DNA from: a virus
IMG/VR virus record: IMGVR_UViG_3300046535_000863
Span: 1 to 47,909 of that record
Length of the DNA: 47,909 bases
Direction: 5' to 3' (one strand)
Each line of letters starts with the position of its first letter. Positions within the stretch are counted from its first letter, which is position 1. The notes below the pieces were generated by a model, which was given only the letters and a program-made list of their open reading frames with translations, was not told where the DNA came from and did no database searches. The position numbers and the translations under genes were made by a program. Shown here one piece after another: positions 5,980-14,069 of this stretch.

Positions 5980-8900
5980 AACAGGCCGCCCTGCCGCTCG
6001 CCGCCAAAGAGCGGCGAGTCCTCGATCGATTGCCGGCCGGCGTCCACCTGGCGGCGCGACTTCTGCTTCAACTCGAGCGTCGCGCGATCGGCGTCGATCC
6101 GGCTCTGATACTCGCGATCGGCTTGGCCCTGCAGCTTCAGCGCCTCGGCCCGGGCCCGGTCGAAGTCCGGATCCGGCCGGCGTGCGGCCGCCGCGGCTTC
6201 GGCCGTCCTGCGCTGCTTTTCCGCGGCCTGGTCTGCGCGGCCCTTCTTCTCGAGATCGAGCAGCCGGTATTTCTCCGGATTGGCAGCGCGATCGCGAGCT
6301 GCAGCTGCCTCGGACGCCGTCGGCGTCGGCTCGGTCTCGAGCGCCGCGAAGAGGTCGTCGATCGCCAGTGACGCCTTTTTGATCTTGAGGGCGCCCTCGG
6401 TATCGTTGGCCAGCTTCGAGAGCTGCTCGCCGATCTTCTTCGCGATGCCGGTCGCCTCGGCCTTCACTTCCGGTTTTTCCGCCGGCTTTGCGGCCCGCGG
6501 CGGCGGCCCGAGCGGCTTGCCGCCAGGCCGGAAGGCATCCTCGAAGGCCTGCTGCGGGCCCTTGGGCTCGGGGGTGATCGGGTCCACTTCCCACGCTGCG
6601 ACGCGCGCGTGCCGGCCGCCGACCATGACCTCGAGACTGGGCACAGACTTGCCGCTGTACGGGCTCGTTTCGTTGAACGTCAGAGCGACGCGCCCGGTCT
6701 GTCCTTTTTGCGAATCAAGCACGCCCTGCGCGTTGGGCTTGAGGCGCACAATATCGCCGACTTGGTAGGCCTCGGGCGTCGGTGTGAGCTGGTCACCGAA
6801 TAGCCCGCTCTTAGCGTCGGCATGCTCGGCCGCGGCGCCGGCGGCGGTCTGGTATTCCTTGACGGCTTCGGCGATCCGGCGGCCGCTTACGCGCGTTAAG
6901 GTCTTGGCCAGGCCGATCGCATCCTGGGTATAGCGCGACTCGCCCAGCAGGCCGGTCTGCTTCAAGAACTCGTCCATGTTGCTGCGGCCGTAGCTGTGCA
7001 TTTCATCCAGCAGGTCGAGCGCTTCCTGCAGGCGCGGCATCAGATTCCAGGGCCCGGCGTCCTCGAGCTTGGCGATCGGCGCCGCGATCCGCTCGAGCTT
7101 GCCGGTGACCTTCGCCGGCACGGTATCGAGCTGCGCCGGATCCCTGAAGAAACGGCCGAGCATCAGCTTGATGACGCGCGACTTGCCGGCCGCGGTCAGC
7201 TTGTCGCCCGAGACCAGGCCGGCCTTTTCCTGGCTGGTGATGACGCCGTCGTCGATCAGCCGGTTGAGGATCTCGGGCCCGTCGCCTTCGCCCAGGATCG
7301 AGGTCAGGGTCGCTTCGTCGCCGCCGGCGACCAGGCGCCGGTTGATGTCGTCGAGCGTGTTGTGCGAGACGCGCCGGCTGTCGGCGATCGCGCGCTCGGC
7401 CGGCGTCAGGCTGGCCGTGCCGGTCTTGTTGAGGTCCGTGATCGCGTGCTGCGGGTTGCCCAGGTGCTCGTCGGCGATTTCGCGCACCAGGATCGGCTGC
7501 TTCATGCCGGCGACCTCGGCCGGGTCGATGCCGAACTGCGGCGCCTTGCGCATGAGCATGTCGCGATAGGCCGCGGCGCCCGGCTGGTTGTAGGCATAGA
7601 CGCGCTGCAATTGCATCGTGCGGCCGTTGCCGCCGATCGCGTTGCCGCGGGCGTCGACGACCGGCGGGCCGTTGGCCGGATCGGGGTTATCGGTCAGGTG
7701 CAGGTCGGGCTCGAACTTGCCGCCGGATCCTTCGAGGATCTTGCCCTGGTTTTCCGGCTTGGTGTAGTTGCGATCGTTCACCAGCGAGTACTTCTCGTTC
7801 GGCTGGAAGGTGATGCCGCTGTGCGACGGCTGGACGTCGGCTAGTTCTCGGACTCGGTAAGTGACGGGGAAGCTGCGGCCTTCGCCGGGGATTCTGACGA
7901 CATCCGGGGCAGTCTTTCCCGCGCCTGGCCGATCGCCTGATGCAGGCGCTGCCTGAAGCGGTACGCCTTGACTTCCTTCTCCCGGGTTGGCAGTTTCGCC
8001 CGGTCGAGCAGCTCGGTCACCTTGGGCGGGCTCGGCATTCGCTGGCAGTGTAGCATCCGGCGCAGCGGCCGCGCCAGCGGCATCGGTACTAGTCCCGGCT
8101 AGATCCAGCTGGGCCCGGCCGGCGCCGATCTCGGCCATGTGATCGAAGACGGCCTGCAGAGCTTCGGGACTGGTCGGAGGGTTGACGCCGGCCAGCTCGG
8201 CGATGATGTTCCAGCGGTGATCTCCGAACGGGATCCGCTGGGCCTCTTCGAGCGTGATGGAGGGGCCCGCGGGCGGATTGGCCAGCAGTCGGGCGATCGC
8301 GCGGCCCTTGACCTTGCGCGCGTTCTCCTGGTAGTGCGCTTTGCGGGCCTCGGGCGTGTCGAGTTTCTCAGCCGGCCGGTTATACGCCGGCTCATCAAGC
8401 AGATCAGGCTGGGCGGCAGGCTCGGGCGCTGCAGCAGGCTCTGGTACGGCGGCAGCAGTATCGCTAGTAGTGTCAGCAGGTTGCGCCTCCTGTGCAGCCG
8501 CAGAAACCGGGGTTTCTGCGGTTATTGCGGTTTCTGCGGTGTTTGTGCCGGGTTCCTGCGGGGTTTCCGCGGCCGCTGGCGCTTCGGCCGGCGGGGGGTT
8601 CAGCTTGGCGCCCACGTTGGCCGCCGCGCGCAGGGCGCCCGCCTGCTCTTCCGCGCTGAGGCTTTCAAAGGGCTTGTGCGCCATGCCCTGCGCGATCTCG
8701 TTCAGCAGCTCGGCCGGGGTGAGGGTCTGGGTTTGAGCGGCCGCCGGTGTCCGCTCAAACGTGCGAGCGGCCGGCGTCGGGGTCTGGGCGACAGCTTCAT
8801 CGATGACGGGCGTCCGCGGCTGGACAGCGTTCGGATCCTGGGCGCCCGGGGTGCTCGCGCCCGGCCGAGCTGGCGGCGCCAGGTCGTCTTCGGTGAACAC

Positions 8901-9821
8901 GCGCGGCGCCGGCGTCGGCGTCTGCGCGACGGTCTCGTCGACCTGCGGGGTCCTGGGCTGGACCGCGGCCGGATCCTGCGCGCCCGGATAGGCGACGCCG
9001 GCCGGCTGGCTGCCCGGGACGGCCGGCGCATTCTCGCCGAGGCCCTGCGCGGTCTTGATGCGGGCCCGGGCCGTCCGCGCCAGGCGCGCGGCCGTGTTGG
9101 CGGTCGCGACAATGCTCGAGCCGCCCGGCAGGATCTTGATCGCGTCGGCCGTGCCAGGCTTGAGCGTCGCCGCCTTCTCGATCTTCGGCAGCAGGTCTTC
9201 GGTCACCGAGGCCGGCACTTGACGCGCCAGGTCGCCGACGGTGTTGGCCGGGTTGCGCACGGCATCGGCGACAGTCGCGCCGGCGGTCCTGACCGTGTTG
9301 GCGGCCGTCCTGACGGCATCCACTCCCGAGCGCACGGCGCCGGGCGCCTTGCCGAGCAGCTTCGGAGCCTCGAGCGCCAGGCGCAGGCCTGCGGCATGGC
9401 CGAGGGCCTCGGCGTAGTTGCCGCCATCGATCTCGCGGACGATCTGCTCGGCCTGCGGCCCGAAGACCGGGATCGCGCCGGTCAGGCTCTTGGCCGCTTC
9501 CCCCCAGTCGCCCTTAGCCCGGGCGCGATCGAAGCGATCGAGCGCGTCGACGGTTGCGTGAAACATCTGCCGGCCCGTGTTGGTGTTCGGATCGGTGTCA
9601 AAAGAGTGCCGCACAGCATGCACCAGGCTGGCCGGATTCAGGTTTTCCCAGGCCGAGGTCATGAAGCGGCCGGCCTGGCTGGCCATGAGCGACGCGACGG
9701 TCTCGCCGCTCTTCTCGTCGGCGCCGTGGTCGATCGCGACGTCGGCGTCACTGAACGAACGGCCGGCGGCCGGCGCCGCCGCGGGCGCCAGGTCGTCTTC
9801 CGTAAATACGCCGTTAGCCAT
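5976..9821 (-). CDS. Giant polyvalent virion protein with DdrB/ParB-like domain
   Basis: This 1281-aa protein starts MANGVFTEDDLAP (ATG 9821 behind AAGGGG). The N-terminal 300 residues are helical and Ala-rich, followed by a low-complexity Pro/Thr/Gln region that repeats a block (PGAQDP.AVQPRTP...TPTPA) and the motif VFTEDDLAP (residue 5 and again near 307). Residues about 650-890 (VTYRVRELADVQPSHSG, NPDPANGPPVVDARGNAIGGNGR, RVSHNTLDDINRR) match the DdrB-like ParB-superfamily domain of large polyvalent proteins. A KOW-like segment (YQVGDIVRLKPNAQG) follows, then a charged C-terminal coiled coil. As the last gene of the late block, in such a position, it is probably packaged and ejected with the DNA. 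Domain call good, ejection inferred. Confidence 0.75.
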   Translation of the reverse strand: MANGVFTEDDLAPAAAPAAGRSFSDADVAIDHGADEKSGETVASLMASQAGRFMTSAWENLNPASLVHAVRHSFDTDPNTNTGRQMFHATVDALDRFDRARAKGDWGEAAKSLTGAIPVFGPQAEQIVREIDGGNYAEALGHAAGLRLALEAPKLLGKAPGAVRSGVDAVRTAANTVRTAGATVADAVRNPANTVGDLARQVPASVTEDLLPKIEKAATLKPGTADAIKILPGGSSIVATANTAARLARTARARIKTAQGLGENAPAVPGSQPAGVAYPGAQDPAAVQPRTPQVDETVAQTPTPAPRVFTEDDLAPPARPGASTPGAQDPNAVQPRTPVIDEAVAQTPTPAARTFERTPAAAQTQTLTPAELLNEIAQGMAHKPFESLSAEEQAGALRAAANVGAKLNPPPAEAPAAAETPQEPGTNTAETAITAETPVSAAAQEAQPADTTSDTAAAVPEPAAAPEPAAQPDLLDEPAYNRPAEKLDTPEARKAHYQENARKVKGRAIARLLANPPAGPSITLEEAQRIPFGDHRWNIIAELAGVNPPTSPEALQAVFDHMAEIGAGRAQLDLAGTSTDAAGAAAAPDATLPANAEPAQGDRAARPGETANPGEGSQGVPLQAAPASGDRPGAGKTAPDVVRIPGEGRSFPVTYRVRELADVQPSHSGITFQPNEKYSLVNDRNYTKPENQGKILEGSGGKFEPDLHLTDNPDPANGPPVVDARGNAIGGNGRTMQLQRVYAYNQPGAAAYRDMLMRKAPQFGIDPAEVAGMKQPILVREIADEHLGNPQHAITDLNKTGTASLTPAERAIADSRRVSHNTLDDINRRLVAGGDEATLTSILGEGDGPEILNRLIDDGVITSQEKAGLVSGDKLTAAGKSRVIKLMLGRFFRDPAQLDTVPAKVTGKLERIAAPIAKLEDAGPWNLMPRLQEALDLLDEMHSYGRSNMDEFLKQTGLLGESRYTQDAIGLAKTLTRVSGRRIAEAVKEYQTAAGAAAEHADAKSGLFGDQLTPTPEAYQVGDIVRLKPNAQGVLDSQKGQTGRVALTFNETSPYSGKSVPSLEVMVGGRHARVAAWEVDPITPEPKGPQQAFEDAFRPGGKPLGPPPRAAKPAEKPEVKAEATGIAKKIGEQLSKLANDTEGALKIKKASLAIDDLFAALETEPTPTASEAAAARDRAANPEKYRLLDLEKKGRADQAAEKQRRTAEAAAAARRPDPDFDRARAEALKLQGQADREYQSRIDADRATLELKQKSRRQVDAGRQSIEDSPLFGGERQGGLF

Positions 9822-9831
9822 TGCTCGCCCC

Positions 9832-11862
9832 TTATTGCAGCGCGACGCCAGTCTTGGGATCCGCCAGCTGCATGCCGCCGCTCGGATCAAAGCCCGTGAT
9901 CTTGCCCGTGCGGCCGTCGCGCAGGGTCACCAGATCGCCGACGTTACGCCTGGGCGCGCCAGCTCGGCCGCCGCCGGTCCCCCCATTCGTCCCCCCATTC
10001 GTCCCCCCATTCGTCCCCCCATTCGCGGGGGCCGGCGTCGCCTGGGTGCCGATGTTGCCGATCCGATTCTTGACGACGTCGATCGCCGCATGCAGGTTGG
10101 TGGTGCGGTTTTCCATGTCCGTCAGAAGGATCTTGGCGACGGCCTTGGTCTGCTTAAACGTCGCGTCGGCCGGGTTGTAGTTCTTGACTTCCTGGCGCGC
10201 CGAATCCGACAGCACTCCGGAAAGGCCGCCGCCCGCGGTGACTTTCGCGATCTCGTTGGTAGAGACGGCGCGGGCAGCGTTGACGGCCGACATCGCGCTC
10301 GAGCCGATGATCTTTTCATCCAGCTCACGGATCGGCCGATTCAGCCACGGGATGCCGGTGTCGGGAATCTCGGCGGCCGCGGCCAGGAACTGCTGCAGGT
10401 TGGCCTTCGCTGTTTTCTCGAAGGCATCGATCTGGTCGGTCTGCGTCTGCAGCGCCGCCAGGCTCTTCGCGTCGCCCTTGAAGGCAGCGCCGGCGACGGC
10501 CAGCTCGCGCGGGCTCAGGCCGCTGTCGCGAGCGAACTGTTGTTTAGCGTGCGCGATGCGCGCCTTGAGCACGCCCTGCCCGTTGCCGAGCTGCGGCATC
10601 TGCCCGGTGATGGCGGCCTCGACGCCCATGCGCGCGACGTCGTCGTCGGTCACTCCCGACACTTTCATCTGAGCCTCGCCGCGGGCGGCCGCTTCGGCGC
10701 CGGCGACGTAGACTTTGGTGCCCGCGGTCGCCTTGGCCGTGCGCACGGCGGTCTCGCTGCGCCCCAGCTCGTCGTAGGCGTCCTTCAGAATCTTGTCGGC
10801 GCCGTCGAGATCTCCGTGTGCGAGCCGACTGTGCGCATACTCTTTGGTGCGCTTGTTGAGCGCCGCGGTGTCGCCGGTCGGCGGCACGATCGCGTCGATG
10901 TGCGCGTCGATCGTCGCCGGGTCCGACTCCATGGCGACCAGCTTCTTCTGCGCCAGGTCGTACTCGGGTTGCTTTTCGACCGGAACATTCTGCCGGATGA
11001 GGCTCTTGGCCATGATCGGGTTAAACGTCTTCGGCCAGCTGGCTGTCGCCTGCGGGTTGGCCTTCCGGATCGCGTCATAATCTTCCTGCGTGGCGTCTTT
11101 GTTGCCGACGACGGCCGAGAGCTGCTGGATCGCCTTCTGCTGCTGTTTGGCGTCGATTGTCGTCGCGATGTTCTCAGAGCTCGCCAGCCCGGCCATCAGC
11201 GGATCAAGCTCGGCCGGCAGGAACTTGCGGGGCTTGCGCAGGTCGGCCGCAGGTGCTAGGCCTGCAGGCGCCGGCGCCGCCGATCGGGCGGCCGGCAGCT
11301 CGGCCGCGGTCGTCGCCGCGGGAGCGGCCGCCGGCTGCGTGAAGATCTCGCCGAATCGGTCCTGCAGGCTCTGCGGCGCGACGACGCCATTCTGCTCGCG
11401 GTTGCGGTTGACCAGGTCCTGGGCCGCGGTGCCAGTTGCGGTTGCGACCTGGCCGGCCTTGGCCGCTGCTTCCTGGTTTTCCTGCGCGCGCACGTCGGCC
11501 TCGCCCTGGAATTGTCGATGCAGCAGGCGCAGCCCGCGATCGGCTTTCTGGGTCGCCTGCTCTTCGATGCTCGGGACTTCCCACTGGACCGGGCCCGCGG
11601 CCGTCTTCTGGGTCGTCTTGATGCGGTTGGGATCCGGCGCGCGATAGACCGAGGTTTTCGAGCCGTCGGGCGCCGTGATATCTTCCTGCACCAGACCATG
11701 AAAGATCGGCTTGGCGCCGATGTCCTGCAGGTGGTTGGCGAACTCGAGGTCGGCGTTGCGGTTCTTCAGATCGTTCGCATCGTTCTGAATGCGCTCCGCG
11801 GTCCCGGGAATGCCCGAGACGGCCGCCTTGCCGAACGCCTGTAGAATGTGCCCGAGTCCCAT
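9832..11862 (-). CDS. Large internal/ejection-type virion protein
   Basis: This 676-aa protein starts MGLGHILQAFGKAAVSG, with ATG 11862 chosen for the TAAGGAG nine bases upstream. It is almost entirely helical and rich in Ala, Gln and Lys. Long amphipathic stretches in the middle resemble podoviral internal core proteins in composition only. Near the C-terminus is a Gly/Asn/Thr linker from four 12-bp repeats (9977-10024), then a KOW/SH3-like tail (VGDLVTLRDGRTGKITGFD). It lies between two small glycine-rich virion-type genes and the 1281-aa protein. Probable virion internal or ejection protein; no enzymatic motif seen. Confidence 0.7.
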   Translation of the reverse strand: MGLGHILQAFGKAAVSGIPGTAERIQNDANDLKNRNADLEFANHLQDIGAKPIFHGLVQEDITAPDGSKTSVYRAPDPNRIKTTQKTAAGPVQWEVPSIEEQATQKADRGLRLLHRQFQGEADVRAQENQEAAAKAGQVATATGTAAQDLVNRNREQNGVVAPQSLQDRFGEIFTQPAAAPAATTAAELPAARSAAPAPAGLAPAADLRKPRKFLPAELDPLMAGLASSENIATTIDAKQQQKAIQQLSAVVGNKDATQEDYDAIRKANPQATASWPKTFNPIMAKSLIRQNVPVEKQPEYDLAQKKLVAMESDPATIDAHIDAIVPPTGDTAALNKRTKEYAHSRLAHGDLDGADKILKDAYDELGRSETAVRTAKATAGTKVYVAGAEAAARGEAQMKVSGVTDDDVARMGVEAAITGQMPQLGNGQGVLKARIAHAKQQFARDSGLSPRELAVAGAAFKGDAKSLAALQTQTDQIDAFEKTAKANLQQFLAAAAEIPDTGIPWLNRPIRELDEKIIGSSAMSAVNAARAVSTNEIAKVTAGGGLSGVLSDSARQEVKNYNPADATFKQTKAVAKILLTDMENRTTNLHAAIDVVKNRIGNIGTQATPAPANGGTNGGTNGGTNGGTGGGRAGAPRRNVGDLVTLRDGRTGKITGFDPSGGMQLADPKTGVALQ
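9977..10024 (-). repeat. Four 12-bp G-rich tandem repeats
   Basis: GTCCCCCCATTC is repeated four times without change on the plus strand. The coding strand therefore carries four G6 runs separated by six bases, a G-quadruplex-compatible pattern in DNA and mRNA. It encodes an (NGGT)4 linker inside the 676-aa virion protein. Such homopolymer repeats are prone to slippage and copy-number change. Confidence 0.95.
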
Positions 11863-11872
11863 GATCTTCTCC

Positions 11873-12145
11873 TTACCGCGGTCCAAACAGCCGCTGCACC
11901 ATTGACGCGAAGCCCGCCAGGCCGCCCTCATCCTGCGGCGGATTCTTCGCCGGCTGGAAGAGCGACATCCAGGCCGGGGTTTCCGCGGCCGGCTTTGCCC
12001 AGGCCGGCGCCGTCGCGATCGGCGCCATCTGCGCGGGCGAGCTGCGCAGGCTCGAGCCGATCGACGAGTTACCGCCGAGGGCTTTGCCGATCGTGCCCTC
12101 GCTGCCGAAGGCCTTCATCAGGCCCGATGCGCCGCCAGAAAACAT
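11873..12145 (-). CDS. Small glycine/alanine-rich virion-associated protein
   Basis: This 90-aa protein starts MFSGGASGLMKAFGS. The Gly/Ser-rich, hydrophobic N-terminus is followed by an Ala/Pro-rich, disordered middle and an amphipathic end (LAGFASMVQRLFGPR). It is placed between two internal-protein-type genes in the late block, so a small internal or membrane-active virion component is plausible. No family recognised. Confidence 0.65.
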   Translation of the reverse strand: MFSGGASGLMKAFGSEGTIGKALGGNSSIGSSLRSSPAQMAPIATAPAWAKPAAETPAWMSLFQPAKNPPQDEGGLAGFASMVQRLFGPR

Positions 12146-12150
12146 GCCGT

Positions 12151-12705
12151 TTATCCCAGCCCGAAGAGCTTCACGCCAGCATTGACGCCCGTGCCGCCGC
12201 CCTCGGCGTGGCCGGTCGACGTCGTCGTCTGGTTGCCCGTGTTGGTGCCGGTCGCCGTGGTCTTCGTGCCCATGTTCATACTGAGCAGCTGCTGCGCCAG
12301 GCCGGCCGCGGTGAAGGGCAGCTGGCTCTTCTCGGTCGCGAAGGTGGTGTCTACTTTTGACAGGTCGCCGCGGCGCGCCAGGTCCGACTGCAGCGCTGCA
12401 GTGCCATATTTTCCGGATCCGCCGCCGCCGGTGTTACCGAGAAACTGCTGCCGCAGGTTGTCGGCGACTCCGGAGTAATTCTCGTTCACCTGGTTGCGCG
12501 CCTGATTCTGCGCCGGCGCCAGGAACTGGTCGGGGTTGGTCGCCAGGGCGTGGATCAGCTGCGTGATCTGACTCTGCGCCTGCAGCTGCTCGGGGGTCAG
12601 GATCCTCGACTGCTCGCCGGTCTGCGTCTGGTTCTGGTTGTAAAGCGTGTCCTGCAGCTGGCTGGTGTCCTGATGCTGCGAGCTGTGATTGATGCCGAAG
12701 CTCAT
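12151..12705 (-). CDS. Gln/Asn-rich virion-type protein
   Basis: This 184-aa protein starts MSFGINHSSQHQDTSQLQ behind AAGGAG. It is Gln/Asn/Thr-rich, with a helical core (about 35-140) and a Gly/Thr-rich C-terminal tail (TGTNTGNQTTTSTGHAEGGG). Composition and position, directly before the internal-protein genes, suggest a virion component. Its first 272 nt are also covered by the extended acetyltransferase reading frame. The present frame has its own strong ribosome site and sensible composition, so it is taken as real. Confidence 0.7.
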   Translation of the reverse strand: MSFGINHSSQHQDTSQLQDTLYNQNQTQTGEQSRILTPEQLQAQSQITQLIHALATNPDQFLAPAQNQARNQVNENYSGVADNLRQQFLGNTGGGGSGKYGTAALQSDLARRGDLSKVDTTFATEKSQLPFTAAGLAQQLLSMNMGTKTTATGTNTGNQTTTSTGHAEGGGTGVNAGVKLFGLG

Positions 12706-13201
12706 CGAAGCGCTCCTTCTGCAGGCCTAGTAGCATTACATCCACCAGGACGCCGCCGCGCCTCGTTTGCCCGTGCTGGATTCCCTCGCGGGATCCACCG
12801 AGCGCCTTAACCATGCCGCTCAGAGATAGATTATCAGCAAACGCGGTAGTACAAATCTTCTCGGCGCCCAGGCCCTCGGGCGGCGCGCCGAAGATGACCG
12901 CGCAGGCCTGCTGTAACGCCGGCACGGTGATTTTGTGTCCCCAGAACTCCTTAGCGAAGATGCAGTGCAGATTCCAGACGATCGGGCCGATGCGCTCGGC
13001 GGTGATGACGCCGCCCAGCTGGCCGGCGCGATCGACGCCCCAGCTTACTCGGCCGGGCCCATCCAGGCGCCAGGTGTCGACGAACTCATCGAGCGTTTTT
13101 ACATAGTAGTCGTCGGCGATGCGGTTGCGGTGCGCCTCGATCCAGCGCCACACGCGCGGCAGCGCTTGAATCGGAAACGGGCGGATCAGCTCGAGTTGCA
13201 T
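12434..13201 (-). CDS. GNAT-like acetyltransferase with unusual out-of-frame extension
   Basis: The N-terminal part of this 255-codon frame (about residues 1-170) fits phage GNAT-type acetyltransferases: WRWIEAHRN, GVITAERIGPIVWNLHCIFAKEFWG, a cofactor-loop-like stretch and a closing strand VDVMLLGLQKERF. Family members normally stop about there. Here no stop occurs and the frame runs 272 nt into the next gene, giving a Pro/Arg/Ala-rich shadow-like tail. Either the tail is real, or a single-base indel has removed a nearby stop: one frame over, a TGA lies in the start region of the next gene (GATGAGC). Start ATG 13201 overlaps the preceding stop. Acetylation target unknown. Confidence 0.6.
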   Translation of the reverse strand: MQLELIRPFPIQALPRVWRWIEAHRNRIADDYYVKTLDEFVDTWRLDGPGRVSWGVDRAGQLGGVITAERIGPIVWNLHCIFAKEFWGHKITVPALQQACAVIFGAPPEGLGAEKICTTAFADNLSLSGMVKALGGSREGIQHGQTRRGGVLVDVMLLGLQKERFDELRHQSQLAASGHQPAAGHALQPEPDADRRAVEDPDPRAAAGAESDHAADPRPGDQPRPVPGAGAESGAQPGERELLRSRRQPAAAVSR

Positions 13202-14049
13202 CAGCTCTCCGAAATATACCAGCGATTGGTTATGACCAGGATGTCGACCTCGACGACGGCCTGGAATACCTGCAGCTGGGTCGAGTCAGGCAGCTCGTCC
13301 ACTTCGACGACGGCCTGCAGCACTGTGATCTCGGAATCGTCGGGCAGCTCGTCGATCTCGACGACGGCCTGGAACACGACGGCATTCGGCGCGCCGCCGT
13401 GCGGGTAGGTGTTAATCGCCTGCAGCGTGTCGAGCGTGTAGGCGCCATAGTGGCCGTTGTTCAGCTGGAACTGGTTGACCTCGGCCGTGCCGTTGGCCAG
13501 GCCGCTCGAGCTGATCGAAGTCGTCGTGTTGAAGCTGATGATCGAAACGCCATCGAGCGCGATCTCACACTGGATATTTACCTTGTTCACGCCCGAGACC
13601 ATGACGTCGGACAGCGTGATGTTGACCTGAAAGAAATGCCACTGCTCGAAGGATTCCAGGGCATCGTAGGAGTAGGCCAGCAGCTGGTTGCTGTCGGTGC
13701 AGAAGACCGAGAGCGTCGAGTCTGGATTAATCCGGATGTCGAGCAGCGAGAACGACTGGCCGCCGCCGTTCGGGCCGTTGACAAACGTCACGACGGCATG
13801 CGTCGAGGTGTCGAAGCTCGGGCGATGCGCAAACCACTGGGTAAATGATGTCAGGAAGGCGCCGCCGCCCGTGCCGCGGTTGTAGATCGCCGTCGCCAGG
13901 CCGAGCGCGAGCGAGCGATCCGTGCCCGGGATGCCCGTGCCGATCGCCTCGGCTACGATGCTCGACAGGAAGCCGCCCCCGGTCCAGGATCCGAAGGGCA
14001 AACTGGTGCCGATCGAGTAGCCCTGAAAGTCGTCGTCTAGATAGGCCAT
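13201..14049 (-). CDS. Tail/surface protein with lectin-like domain and C-terminal repeats
   Basis: This 282-aa protein is beta-rich through residues 1-210, with the look of a LamG/concanavalin-like sandwich (DDDFQGYSIG, FSLLDIRINPDSTLSVF, WHFFQVNITLSD, ALDGVSIISF). The C-terminal part carries an 18-residue repeat (V[FL]QAVVE[IV]DELPD..., residues 225-269). It is the last of three consecutive fibre-type genes. A glycan-binding virion accessory role is likely but unproved. TAGGAAA precedes the ATG. Confidence 0.65.
   Translation of the reverse strand: MAYLDDDFQGYSIGTSLPFGSWTGGGFLSSIVAEAIGTGIPGTDRSLALGLATAIYNRGTGGGAFLTSFTQWFAHRPSFDTSTHAVVTFVNGPNGGGQSFSLLDIRINPDSTLSVFCTDSNQLLAYSYDALESFEQWHFFQVNITLSDVMVSGVNKVNIQCEIALDGVSIISFNTTTSISSSGLANGTAEVNQFQLNNGHYGAYTLDTLQAINTYPHGGAPNAVVFQAVVEIDELPDDSEITVLQAVVEVDELPDSTQLQVFQAVVEVDILVITNRWYISES
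13243..13377 (-). repeat. 2.5 copies of a 54-bp coding repeat
   Basis: Encodes VFQAVVEID-ELPDDSEIT, VLQAVVEVD-ELPDSTQLQ and VFQAVVEVD, an exact 18-residue period near the C-terminus of the lectin-like tail protein. Alternating hydrophobic strand and acidic turn suggest stacked beta units. Recent duplication is likely because the DNA (GACGACGGCCTG) is nearly unchanged between copies. Confidence 0.85.
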
Positions 14050-14069
14050 GGCGCGGTTTTCCTATCCAA

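Noticed and set aside
8139-9899. Plus-strand open frame of 586 codons opposite the 1281-aa gene
   Set aside because: Arg/Gly-rich shadow composition; the opposite strand has a recognisable domain, a ribosome site and operon context.
9977-10024. CRISPR-like short regular repeat
   Set aside because: Units of 12 bp are contiguous without spacers and lie in a coding frame; it is a coding microsatellite.
9577-11259. Plus-strand open frame of 560 codons opposite the 676-aa virion gene
   Set aside because: Antisense to a gene with TAAGGAG and coherent composition; no start signal.
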